From the NCBI RefSeq assembly GCF_039525035.1, contig NZ_BAAAHE010000034.1, positions 1-41,309 of the forward strand: a stretch of DNA of 41,309 nucleotides, in the 5' to 3' direction. The translations under genes were made by a program, and so were the position numbers. The notes below the pieces were generated by a model. It searched no databases. It worked only from the letters and a program-made list of their open reading frames with translations, and was not told the origin of the DNA. The DNA is from Sporichthya brevicatena. GTDB taxonomy: Bacteria; Actinomycetota; Actinomycetes; Sporichthyales; Sporichthyaceae. Shown here one piece after another: positions 1 to 7,405 of this stretch. Numbering within the stretch: the first letter of the stretch is position 1; each line of letters begins with the position of its first letter.

Positions 1-57
1 CTGACCATGACCCCGAGCCTGGCCGAACTTCCCCTCAGATCACTTGATCAACACGCC

Positions 58-1686
58 CTAGGGCTGCGGCTCCACGAGGTCAGACCGCCAAGCGGCCCCC
101 TCGCTACCTTCCTGGTCCGTCGCGGTGTCATCGTCCGAGGGAGGAGGCGACGAGACAGGGCCGCGGATTGAATCGGTCCGCGGCTGGGTCGCGTCGGCAT
201 CCTCTCGCTGCGAGAGCCAGGCTGCGGGCACCTCATCGGTTGTCTCCTCGCCGGCGGCGGAGGAGCCCGTTTCGCAAGGGGCTGGTCCCGGCTCGGTCGC
301 GGCCGCCGTTCCGAGGTCCTCGTGTGACGTTTGCGAATGAGCGTCTCGGTCGCTTGTGCTCGCACCGTCCTGGGAGCTCAAGCTCGTGCTGACGAGCTGG
401 TCGTCCACCGCGGGCTGTTCGTGGCGCTCTTCGCGGAGCTTGGGCGGAGCGGCGGTCCAGGCCTTTATCCGACCGAGGACGTCAGCGTAGAAGGCATCGG
501 CAGCGTCGAGAACGCTGTCGATAGCGCCCCCGCGCCCGCGGCCGCGCTTGGCTCCCAGCTGATTGGTGAGGGCGAGACGGAAGGTACGAATCTCCTTGGT
601 GGGATCAGCGACCAGGACCATCGGATTCGGCCGCACGTCCCGGAGGAGCTCGGCGGTTCCCCCACGGGCGTAGGCGCTGAAAGCCTCCACGCGAAGGCTT
701 TCGGGCGCGTCCTTGAGTTGGCGGATAAGCCAGTTGACCCGTGTGGCGGGCCGGCCCTCTCGGGGTGCGTCGACATCGACATGGCAGGTGACGCGGCCAG
801 CACGCAAGTCCATCGTGACCGTCAGGTCCCCGACGGTGTTAGGTATCCGAACGGCACCCGACATCGTCCCGTTCGTGGCGAGGGACTGAACCAGCGACTG
901 GGTCCGCAGCGCGGGGTCTGCGGCATCCTTCCGGCTGACCACTGGCGTTACTTCGGTTCCGAGCTGGCGTCCCATCCGCAGGGCGAGGAATCGGACCAGC
1001 GCGTCGAAACGTGCAGCCACCTCGGGAGCCGTCTTGTCGCTGGCCCGCAGGGTGCCGGCTGCGACGGCGTCGCGTACGCCCACCCAACTGGCGCCCATGT
1101 CGTCGAACTCCAGTGCACCCGATCGAGGGTGCTCCAGGTACCGGATCAGCTCGCCCAGGATCCACGCCTGATCGGGATCTGCGACGCCGCGATGCTCCTT
1201 CTGCATCACGGCTTCAGCGAGGACCTGGGTCCACGAGAGGTGATGCAGGGTCACCTTCTTGAGCTTGCGCTTGTCGACTTTTGTCGGGTGCATGCCCGCC
1301 GCCGGCGGGATCTGGTTCGAGATGGTGAGCAGCGTGTCGAAGCCCTGCTCCTTGGCCACATCCAGGTATGTCTCAAGCTGCTCGGTCTCGAGTTCATTAG
1401 CGCCGGTCTTCACCTCGACGAGGCAGGTCCACGAGCGGCTGCCCCGCGCAACCCGGATCAACCCATCCGGATAGCAGCGCCGTCCATCGAGCAGGAACGG
1501 CACTTCGATGTAGGTCGTCACAGTGCCTGCGGGGGCGCCGAGTGGTGCCGTGATCGCGCGACCGAACTCTTTCACCGCGGACAGCACGGCCAGCAGTGCC
1601 GAGGTGGCCCGGCGTTCCTGCTCTTCTGCGCCGGAAATGCCTGAGGTCGGAATGAGACGCGCCTCGTGCCAGCCTTCCTCGCTCAT
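58..1686 (-). CDS. PD-(D/E)XK nuclease-like protein with acidic tail
   Basis: Predicted 542-residue protein. The start is ATG 1686, with a GCGAGGA Shine-Dalgarno just upstream; the TTG one codon earlier is less likely. The N-terminal part has the core of a PD-(D/E)XK nuclease fold: a PDG motif at residues 73-75 inside a beta-strand context, followed by LVEVKTG at about 89-95, which supplies the E91-x-K93 pair. The middle region (about 150-400) is not recognised. The last 120 residues are rich in Asp, Glu, Ser, Thr and Pro and look disordered. Homing, repair and restriction enzymes share this fold, so DNA cleavage is an inference and no specificity can be given. It is a single gene, not coupled to the catabolic units, and may belong to resident chromosome or to an island boundary. 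Confidence 0.7.
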   Translation of the reverse strand: MSEEGWHEARLIPTSGISGAEEQERRATSALLAVLSAVKEFGRAITAPLGAPAGTVTTYIEVPFLLDGRRCYPDGLIRVARGSRSWTCLVEVKTGANELETEQLETYLDVAKEQGFDTLLTISNQIPPAAGMHPTKVDKRKLKKVTLHHLSWTQVLAEAVMQKEHRGVADPDQAWILGELIRYLEHPRSGALEFDDMGASWVGVRDAVAAGTLRASDKTAPEVAARFDALVRFLALRMGRQLGTEVTPVVSRKDAADPALRTQSLVQSLATNGTMSGAVRIPNTVGDLTVTMDLRAGRVTCHVDVDAPREGRPATRVNWLIRQLKDAPESLRVEAFSAYARGGTAELLRDVRPNPMVLVADPTKEIRTFRLALTNQLGAKRGRGRGGAIDSVLDAADAFYADVLGRIKAWTAAPPKLREERHEQPAVDDQLVSTSLSSQDGASTSDRDAHSQTSHEDLGTAAATEPGPAPCETGSSAAGEETTDEVPAAWLSQREDADATQPRTDSIRGPVSSPPPSDDDTATDQEGSEGAAWRSDLVEPQP

Positions 1687-2036
1687 CAATCCTCGCTTCT
1701 GTGGCGTGCGATCTCCCGGACGACCCTAGGTGGGGTCTGCGCGGGGCGGTAGAGCCTGAACCCGCGGAGGGGATGATCCGTGGCGTCCGCACGGACCTCG
1801 ATAGCCGAATTGCTGGTGCGTCCGGCGCGACCCGAACCTAGGCGCACCCGCTTCAGGAGGACGGCGCACCACGTTGACCGTGGCCTCTGACGCTCACTGC
1901 AGTTGCAGTCCAGGCATCGACAGTCGCTGCGAGCGCCGGGAACCGCTGGAGTTCACGCCGCATTTCATGCCACGCGCTTGCGGGTTGCTGAACTCGGAGG
2001 CGAGAGATCGCGCCAGTGGTGGTGCGACGAGCGGGA
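1687..2036. other. non-coding gap between nuclease gene and TetR gene
   Basis: About 350 bases without a convincing gene. It holds short direct repeats (TGCAGTTGCAGT near 1898-1910) and the imperfect repeat at 1948-2003 that is listed separately. A 24-codon minus-strand frame starts at ATG 1968 and resembles the first seven codons of the integrase at the right end of the window, but it soon stops. I see no clear terminator or promoter. It may be a decayed integration junction. Confidence 0.4.
1948..2003 (+). repeat. left copy of integrase-start/att-like repeat
   Basis: The 29 bases at 1948-1976 match 41140-41168 at 26 of 29 positions in the same orientation. Weaker similarity continues to about 2003, including a shared TGAACT block at 1989-1994 versus 41180-41185. 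Inside it are two copies, one degenerate, of TTCATGCCACG at 1952-1962 and 1964-1974, spaced 12 bases. At the right end the same block forms the start of the integrase gene. It could be an integrase arm site, an island end, or the remnant of a second integrase gene. Confidence 0.5.
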
Positions 2037-2675
2037 TCAGCGGTCGGCGCCCCGCAGGACTACTGAACTGCGAACCGCGCCGACGGCGACGGCGCGGACC
2101 CCGAGACGGAAGCGGTCCTCCGCATCGACGGAAGAATCGGCGGCGGCGGCGCGGGCGAGGTGGGGATTGACGTCCTCGCGCTCAGTGGCGAACGGCGGGT
2201 CGGTGAGACCGGCGGTCGCGGTGATCAGGCCGGAGCTGATGGTGTAGGTCTCCAAGCTGTCGAGCACGAGGCATTGGAGAGCCAGCGGTACTCCGGCGAT
2301 GGTGAGGATCCCCGCCCCGATGTTGTAGTACGAGGTGAGAAGGTCGCGCGGGAGGTGCTCCAGGAGCACCGGCGCCGCGTTGGGGTGCCGCAGAATCGCC
2401 CGTCGCAGACTGGTGCAGCCGTCGACCAGCCAGGCCACCCAGTCGTCGCCGGGCTGGTAGGGCGGTAGGCGCGTCTCCCGCACCACCAGTTCGGCGACAC
2501 CGGCGAGGATCTCGGCGCGGCTTTGGACGTGGTGGTACAGCGAGGGTGCGCGGACTCCGAGCCGACGGGCAAGCCGGACAGTACTGAACGCGCCCAGACC
2601 TTCCTCGTCGATCAGGGCGAGCGCGCTCGCCGTGATGAGTCGGCGGTCCAGGATCGGCAGGACAGGGCGGGGCAT
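2037..2675 (-). CDS. TetR family transcriptional regulator (TetR_C-like)
   Basis: Predicted 212-residue TetR-type repressor starting at ATG 2675, with GGGACG as a Shine-Dalgarno 9 bases upstream. The DNA-binding part is residues 10-55: an N-terminal helix and a helix-turn-helix ending in the typical LYHHV recognition segment (47-51). The C-terminal ligand domain resembles the tetracycline-repressor type, and its ligand is unknown. It lies 14 bases downstream of the thioesterase gene on the same strand, so the two form an operon. It may regulate its own operon. Because a copy of the cluster-wide operator lies at the thioesterase start, it could also be a second regulator of the catabolic cluster. 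Confidence 0.85.
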   Translation of the reverse strand: MPRPVLPILDRRLITASALALIDEEGLGAFSTVRLARRLGVRAPSLYHHVQSRAEILAGVAELVVRETRLPPYQPGDDWVAWLVDGCTSLRRAILRHPNAAPVLLEHLPRDLLTSYYNIGAGILTIAGVPLALQCLVLDSLETYTISSGLITATAGLTDPPFATEREDVNPHLARAAAADSSVDAEDRFRLGVRAVAVGAVRSSVVLRGADR

Positions 2676-2689
2676 GGTGATCGTCCCGG

Positions 2690-3286
2690 TCAGGGCTGGC
2701 CGGGACGGAGGGCGACGAAGAAACCCTTGGCCGTGGTGAGCACACGGGTGCCGTCGCTCATGCAGCCCGAGGTGAAGATCTTCCGTCCGTTGAGCTCGTC
2801 GATCCACCCCTCGATGTAAAGCCTGCGAGCGACCGGGGTGACCGCTTCGTAACTCACCTCCAACGAACGCGTCCGGGCGACAGGGACGACGCTGCGTGCG
2901 GCAAGGCGGCCGAGGACGTCGTCGTAGACTAGAGGGATCACGCCGCCGTGCACGGCTCCTCCGCTGCCGTGATGCGCGGCTCCGAACGTCACCTCCGCGC
3001 GGACGCGACCTTCGCACAGCTCGGTGACGACGACCGCCGGCAGGAGGGGGTGGCCCTGGCCCGGGAGATCCGGCCGGCGCCCTGCCGGCGCCTCGTCCCG
3101 GTCCACGGTGTGGGAGCGGAGCTCCGCGGCGGCGGATCGCAAGGTCTGAGCGACCCCGCGTTGCAGATCCTCGGGTGCCTCGGACGCGCACAGCGCATCC
3201 ACGAAGTCGCGCGCCGAAGTCACCAGGTCGGCGAAGCCGTCCACGACGCCCGGAGCGACCGCATGGGGAGGGAGTTGCTGGACCAT
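2690..3286 (-). CDS. PaaI-like hotdog-fold thioesterase
   Basis: Predicted 198-residue protein starting at ATG 3286, with AAGGGA as a Shine-Dalgarno 8 bases upstream. A longer in-frame start exists, but it would place translation through the probable operator. The C-terminal two thirds form a hotdog domain. The segment AHHGSGGAVHGGVI is the usual PaaI/4HBT active-site helix region, where a Gly-rich turn and His/Asn positions contact the thioester. Family members hydrolyse acyl-CoA or aryl-CoA esters and recycle CoA when intermediates accumulate. That would suit a cluster with two acyl-CoA synthetases, but the substrate is unknown. It is the first gene of the two-gene minus-strand unit with the TetR gene, diverging from the importer operon. 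Confidence 0.8.
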   Translation of the reverse strand: MVQQLPPHAVAPGVVDGFADLVTSARDFVDALCASEAPEDLQRGVAQTLRSAAAELRSHTVDRDEAPAGRRPDLPGQGHPLLPAVVVTELCEGRVRAEVTFGAAHHGSGGAVHGGVIPLVYDDVLGRLAARSVVPVARTRSLEVSYEAVTPVARRLYIEGWIDELNGRKIFTSGCMSDGTRVLTTAKGFFVALRPGQP

Positions 3287-3302
3287 ATGACGTCCCTTGT
3301 CA
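3279..3302 (-). promoter_or_regulatory. possible operator copy at thioesterase start
   Basis: On the minus strand this reads TGACAAGGGACGTCA and then runs into the ATGGTC start. It keeps the ACA block, GTC at +9 and GTC at +17 of the element found at the other transcription units, and forms an imperfect TGAC-N7-GTCA inverted repeat. It overlaps the ribosome binding site and start codon. This is the least certain copy, because part of it is constrained by the Shine-Dalgarno and start codon. Confidence 0.4.
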
Positions 3303-3493
3303 TTCGTCGAAGCGGCGGCGTTGCGGCGACACAGTAGACACGCCAACGGAATTCGTTCCGCGTCTCCCGCAATCGTGCCGACATTCGCTGGCGTCTTCAC
3401 GGGCAACGGTGCGGAAGCCCGAAGACCAGCTCGGACGCCGTCGTCTTTGGTCAGCGCTGCCCGAACGCTGTCCGGAGCTCATGCAAGTGGCGC

Positions 3494-3527
3494 TGGACAC
3501 ATGTAACACAAATACGTAGAGTGTCAG
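3494..3527 (+). promoter_or_regulatory. promoter and operator-like element of importer operon
   Basis: TGGACA (3494-3499) and TAGAGT (3517-3522) are separated by 17 bases, a good sigma-A-type promoter 56 bases before the GTG start at 3578. Overlapping it at 3504-3527 is a degenerate copy of the cluster-wide element. ACA is at 3506 and GTC at +17 (TGTCAG) is intact, while the middle GTC is displaced by one base. A further GTCAG follows at 3531. Confidence 0.55.
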
Positions 3528-3577
3528 CATGTCAGGCCCGGAGGTCGGGCTAGCCCCCGTGGAAGAGGTCGTTCGGA

Positions 3578-5209
3578 GTGCGCGACAGGGTGTTTCTCTC
3601 GCGGCGCAAGTCGGTTGTCGCCGCCTTGCTGACCCCGCTTGTACTGGCCTCGTGCGGCCACCGGCTGGACGACGCCGAACTCGGTCTCGGTGACGGAGTC
3701 GCGGTGACCCAGGACGGCGGGGCTGCCGTCGGCGCCGTCGGCGACTCGGGAGCCGCTCCGGCCGGCACTGGCGCCGGCGCGGGAACGTCCGGCGCGGCTG
3801 CCCCGGGCGTCACCGCTCCGCAGACGGGCGGCGGAACCGCAGGTCCGTCCCAGGGGAGCACCGCCGGCACCGGCAATGCGGGTGGCTCGGCCGTGGCACC
3901 GGGCGGCGGGAAGAGCAGTACCGCGGGCGGTGGCGCGTCAGCCTCGGGTGGATCGAGCGCGCCGTGCGCGAAGACGCTCGACCCGATCCTTCTCGGGCAG
4001 AACGGCACCTTCAGTGGTTTCCTTCAGGGCTCGCTTCAGGGCTTCCGCCCTGGCCTCGCCGCTTGGGCCGCTGACGTCAACTCGCGCGGCGGCGTGCAGT
4101 GCCACCCGGTGAAGCTCTTCCAGGTCGACGACGGGTCCAACCCCGCCAAGACGGTGTCCAACACCAAGGACCTGATCGAGAACAAGAAGGTCGTGGCCAT
4201 GGTGGCCGCGGTCGTGCCCTTCAACATCACCTCCTACCGGTCCGTGGTCGATCCGGCAGGCATCCCGACCATCGGCGGCGACAACGTCGACTCCCAGTGG
4301 GGCCAGGATCCGCTGATCTATCCGACTGGTGTGACCCTCCTGCCCGGTATGGCGCTGGCGATGAAGGCCTCGGCCGAGCGGACCGGGCTGAAGAAGTTCG
4401 CGGTCGTGTACTGCGTGGAAGCTGCGCCCTGCGCCCAGGCGAATCAGCAGGCGAAGAATCTCGCCGAGGCGGCGGGCGTGCAGATTGTCAACCAGCAGTC
4501 CATCTCCTTGACACAGACCGACTACACCTCGAACTGCCAGACCGCCAAGAACGCCGGTGCTGAATCGGTGCTCGCGGTGTTCGACTCCTCGGCCTTGCAG
4601 CGGTTCTTCCGTTCGTGCGCGGCGATCGGCTACTACCCGCCGTCGGCCACGATCGGTCTGGCTGTGGGCGCCGCGGCGGCGGCGGACCCGAACGTGCGCA
4701 AGTCGACGGTCACCGTTACCCCGGTGAACGCGCCGCACTTCAATACCTTCACCCCTGGTGTGGCCGACTTCGTGCGGGTGATGAAGCGCTACGCGCCGGG
4801 TGTCGAGCTGGACAGCTCGTCCATGTCCGCCTACACGGCGGGGCGCCTCTTCGAGGCGGCGCTGGCCAAGGTCGCCTCTGAGGCGCGAAGTGGGCCGGTC
4901 ACCACCGCGATGATCCTCAAGGGCCTGAACAGCATCAAGAACGAGCGTCTGGATGGTCTGGTGGCAGCGCCGCTGACGTTCAAGGCGGGCGAACCGCACC
5001 CGGCGCAGCCGTGCGCCTACATCACGGTCGTGCTTGCGAACGGCATCGCGGACCCGTCCAAGGGCAAGGCGTCCTGCCTGGCCAAGAACCTGACCGCGAA
5101 TGGTGCGCAATCGGGCGCCGCCTCCCCGCATCAGGCGCCGGCCAGTGAGGCGAAGACCTATCTGCGACCCGCCGCAACGGCGACGCGCCAGGGGAGGCGA
5201 GTGGCATGA
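3578..5209 (+). CDS. ABC importer substrate-binding lipoprotein (Peripla_BP_6/LivK type)
   Basis: Predicted 543-residue lipoprotein. The GTG 3578 start has GGAAGAGG 9 bases upstream. Residues 1-25 are a lipoprotein signal peptide with lipobox LASC; Cys26 would be lipidated. Residues about 43-130 are an unusually long Gly/Ala/Ser/Thr-rich linker, then a two-lobed LivK-like binding domain (about 132-500) begins with DPILLGQNGTFSG. Family members bind branched-chain amino acids, but in catabolic clusters they often bind aromatic acids or other hydrophobic acids. The gene heads a seven-gene operon with a fused permease and two ATPases, so it is the receptor of that importer. It overlaps the next gene by 4 bases. 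The ligand is unknown. Confidence 0.9.
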   Translation: MRDRVFLSRRKSVVAALLTPLVLASCGHRLDDAELGLGDGVAVTQDGGAAVGAVGDSGAAPAGTGAGAGTSGAAAPGVTAPQTGGGTAGPSQGSTAGTGNAGGSAVAPGGGKSSTAGGGASASGGSSAPCAKTLDPILLGQNGTFSGFLQGSLQGFRPGLAAWAADVNSRGGVQCHPVKLFQVDDGSNPAKTVSNTKDLIENKKVVAMVAAVVPFNITSYRSVVDPAGIPTIGGDNVDSQWGQDPLIYPTGVTLLPGMALAMKASAERTGLKKFAVVYCVEAAPCAQANQQAKNLAEAAGVQIVNQQSISLTQTDYTSNCQTAKNAGAESVLAVFDSSALQRFFRSCAAIGYYPPSATIGLAVGAAAAADPNVRKSTVTVTPVNAPHFNTFTPGVADFVRVMKRYAPGVELDSSSMSAYTAGRLFEAALAKVASEARSGPVTTAMILKGLNSIKNERLDGLVAAPLTFKAGEPHPAQPCAYITVVLANGIADPSKGKASCLAKNLTANGAQSGAASPHQAPASEAKTYLRPAATATRQGRRVA

Positions 5210-6636
5210 CGCGACGTCGTAAGCCGGCTCGGCGTCGGCGGCTCGCTCTGGCAGTCGTTCCGGTCACCGTGCTGTCGGCCGGAGCCCACCTGTTCCTCTC
5301 GGCCGGGACTGCTCAGGCGGAAGGCGCCGTGTTCGACGCCTTCGCCCAGGGCATCGGTGTGCAGGCGACCTTGAGTAACCAGTCGTTGCCGTTGGGCCTG
5401 GTCATCGAGGGCATCGGTCCGGAGGCTTCCTCTCGGGTCACCTCCTTCGGACAATCCGATGCCGAGGCGTCCTTCCCCTACACGGGGACGGTGGTTCCGG
5501 GTCTGTTCGGTCTCGGGCCGCCGCTCCTGCTGGGGCTCCCGGGGATCGAGTACCCAGCGCAGGCCGCCACCGGCGCGGGCCAACCTCCTCAGGACATTGA
5601 CTTCCCCGGGGTGTCGCTGCACGCCGAGAGTGGGACCGCCAGCAACGTCGCCGAGGCGGTCGTCGGGGACGCCGGGGCAGGTATTGCCGGTGGTCGATCG
5701 GCATCGCGCATCGACCGCGACGAGTCGGGGAATGTCGTGTCGACCGCGACCGCGCACTTCGACTCGCTGAAGCTCGGCGGTTCTCTGACGCTCAGCAACG
5801 TGCATTCCACCGTCTGGGTTCTCGCGGACTCGACCACGGGCAAACTGACCCGTAAGTCCTCGTTCAGCATCGGGCGGCTGACCGTGCCCGGGCTGTCGGT
5901 GACGGTGCCGGAGAAGTCCCCCGCCCAGCTCTCGCTGCCGAACCCGTTGCCGGGCCTGCCGCAGGCTCCTCCGGTGGCACTCCCGTCGATTCCGCTGCCG
6001 ATGGCGGGGCAAACCCTGCCCGCCCCGGAGATCGGATTCATCGACGGAACGTTCACCACCACCCTGCCGGGATTCGGGAGCCAGAAGTTCGCGATTCCGG
6101 CCCAGGCCGTGCTCGACGGGTTGAAGGCCGCGGGCGTCGAGCTGGCCTACCAGCCAGCAGTCGAGACGGCCACCGGTGTGCAGGGCGGCGTCTTCACCGC
6201 CAAGTACACCTTCGCCGACCTGCCGGACAATCAGTACTTCTCGGGTCCGGTCCCGGTGACCTACAACGTTGCGTCGGCCGTGGCGAGTGTGAACCTGACG
6301 CCGGTGGGCCTGGCGCCTGCGACCGGCGCAATCGACGCCGGAGTCGACACCGGTGTCGTCGCTGCTCCGGCCCCCGCGGGGGTCGATGGGGCCAGCGCGC
6401 CCGACCTGGCCGGTCTCGGGACCGACCTGGGCGGCGCGGTGCCCGGTGAGGTCCCGGCCACGGTGAATCTCGCCCCCGCTCCGTCCGCGGGCGGCCAGCC
6501 GATCGCGCAGGCCGGTTCCACCAGCTCACTGCCCTTGAACAGCGACCTGAACAACCTCTACTTCCTCCTCGTTCTCCTCGTCGTCGGTCAGCTCGTGGTC
6601 ACGACGGTCCTGCGCTTGCTGGGGGTTCGCCGATGA
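5206..6636 (+). CDS. secreted, C-terminally membrane-anchored protein of unknown family
   Basis: Predicted 476 residues, not recognised. The N-terminus is very basic (RRRKPARRRR), followed by a hydrophobic stretch and an AQA site at about residue 38, so it should be exported and cleaved. Residues 40-430 are rich in Gly, Ser, Thr, Val and Pro, with repeated short hydrophobic strands (for example LGLPGIEYP, LPNPLPGLP), suggesting beta structure. A single hydrophobic helix (about 449-471) ending in Arg-Arg would anchor it in the membrane with the bulk outside. It overlaps the binding protein upstream and the small membrane protein downstream by 4 bases each. It is therefore made with the importer and may help pass a poorly soluble ligand to it. 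That role is inference from context only. Confidence 0.75.
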   Translation: MTRRRKPARRRRLALAVVPVTVLSAGAHLFLSAGTAQAEGAVFDAFAQGIGVQATLSNQSLPLGLVIEGIGPEASSRVTSFGQSDAEASFPYTGTVVPGLFGLGPPLLLGLPGIEYPAQAATGAGQPPQDIDFPGVSLHAESGTASNVAEAVVGDAGAGIAGGRSASRIDRDESGNVVSTATAHFDSLKLGGSLTLSNVHSTVWVLADSTTGKLTRKSSFSIGRLTVPGLSVTVPEKSPAQLSLPNPLPGLPQAPPVALPSIPLPMAGQTLPAPEIGFIDGTFTTTLPGFGSQKFAIPAQAVLDGLKAAGVELAYQPAVETATGVQGGVFTAKYTFADLPDNQYFSGPVPVTYNVASAVASVNLTPVGLAPATGAIDAGVDTGVVAAPAPAGVDGASAPDLAGLGTDLGGAVPGEVPATVNLAPAPSAGGQPIAQAGSTSSLPLNSDLNNLYFLLVLLVVGQLVVTTVLRLLGVRR

Positions 6637-7040
6637 GCGACTTGATGAAACTGACCCGTAATCAGTGGGACCGTGCTGCGGCGGCAGCCTTGGTGGCCGC
6701 CGGCCTGGTGGCTCTGCTGCTCGGGTGGGTCGGAATCAGCGGTGCCGACGCGGTCGTCAAGCAGTTGCCTTACATGATCTCGGGCGGGATCGGCGGCATC
6801 GCTCTGGTCGGCGTCGGGGCCGCCCTGTGGGTGGCCTCGGACATGCGGGACGAGTGGAGTGAGCTGCGCCGCCTGCGGCTCACCGTGGACCGGCTCGAGA
6901 CCGAGCGGGTCGCCCTGGCCCAGGTCGAGGTCCTGACCCACGAGGAGTCCGGTGCACGGCACGGGCGGACGCAGGCCGCGCACAATGCGGTTCCGGTGGC
7001 GTCGCACGCCGGGCGCGAGAACTCCTCCTCGGCGTGGTGA
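6633..7040 (+). CDS. small two-TM membrane protein with coiled-coil segment
   Basis: Predicted 135 residues, ATG 6633 in a 4-base overlap with the gene before. There are two hydrophobic helices at about 14-37 and 48-71. A charged heptad-like stretch follows (about 75-105, RDEWSELRRLRLTVDRLE), suggesting a short cytoplasmic coiled coil, and then a His/Arg/Ala-rich tail. No family is recognised. Its place between the importer's binding protein and its permease, and the second small 2-TM protein that follows, suggest an accessory or assembly subunit of the transporter. Confidence 0.75.
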   Translation: MSDLMKLTRNQWDRAAAAALVAAGLVALLLGWVGISGADAVVKQLPYMISGGIGGIALVGVGAALWVASDMRDEWSELRRLRLTVDRLETERVALAQVEVLTHEESGARHGRTQAAHNAVPVASHAGRENSSSAW

Positions 7041-7405
7041 CGGGGCGTCGTCGCCCCGCGCCGTCCGAGGAACTGTGGACGCGGGGTGAGGTGAGACTGG
7101 CAGGCGGGCTCGGCGTCATCGGCGCGATCGGGCTGGTCTTCTGCTGGTGGGGCGGTAGCGGCGAGCGGACCTTCGAGGACGGTAAGGACTGGGTGGTCGG
7201 CGCGGTAGTCGCGGCCGCCCTGATCATCCTCGCCGCGGTTCACCTGCTCCTGCGCGGATTCCGGCGGCTGCGGGAGGCTAAGGACGATGCCGTCAACCGC
7301 CTGCTGATCGCCCTCCCGCCCGTCGCTGTGCACTTCGAGATCCCGGCCGAGCGCCCGCGCCCGGTGGCTGAACTCGCTCCCGTCTCCGAGGTGGCGCTCC
7401 GATGA
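7034..7405 (+). CDS. small two-TM membrane protein
   Basis: Predicted 123 residues starting at GTG 7034, overlapping the preceding gene by 7 bases and the permease gene by 4. Hydrophobic helices lie at about 20-41 (containing FCWWGG) and 53-76, and the C-terminal 45 residues are soluble. It is not clearly homologous to its neighbour, although the topology is the same. No known family is recognised. The tight overlaps on both sides make it a real, co-translated part of the importer operon. Confidence 0.7.
   Translation: MVTGRRRPAPSEELWTRGEVRLAGGLGVIGAIGLVFCWWGGSGERTFEDGKDWVVGAVVAAALIILAAVHLLLRGFRRLREAKDDAVNRLLIALPPVAVHFEIPAERPRPVAELAPVSEVALR

Noticed and set aside
331-1644. Long plus-strand frame opposite the nuclease-like gene
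   Set aside because: No recognisable domain and no ribosome site; the minus-strand frame carries the PD-(D/E)XK motif and a good start.
3348-3361. CGGAA-TTCG-TTCCG hairpin upstream of the thioesterase gene
   Set aside because: A 5-bp stem is too short to claim as terminator or operator, although a role for the first TetR protein cannot be excluded.
3938-5131. Minus-strand frame of almost 400 codons in the binding-protein gene
   Set aside because: Shadow of the lipoprotein gene; the product is Arg/Gly/His-rich without motifs.
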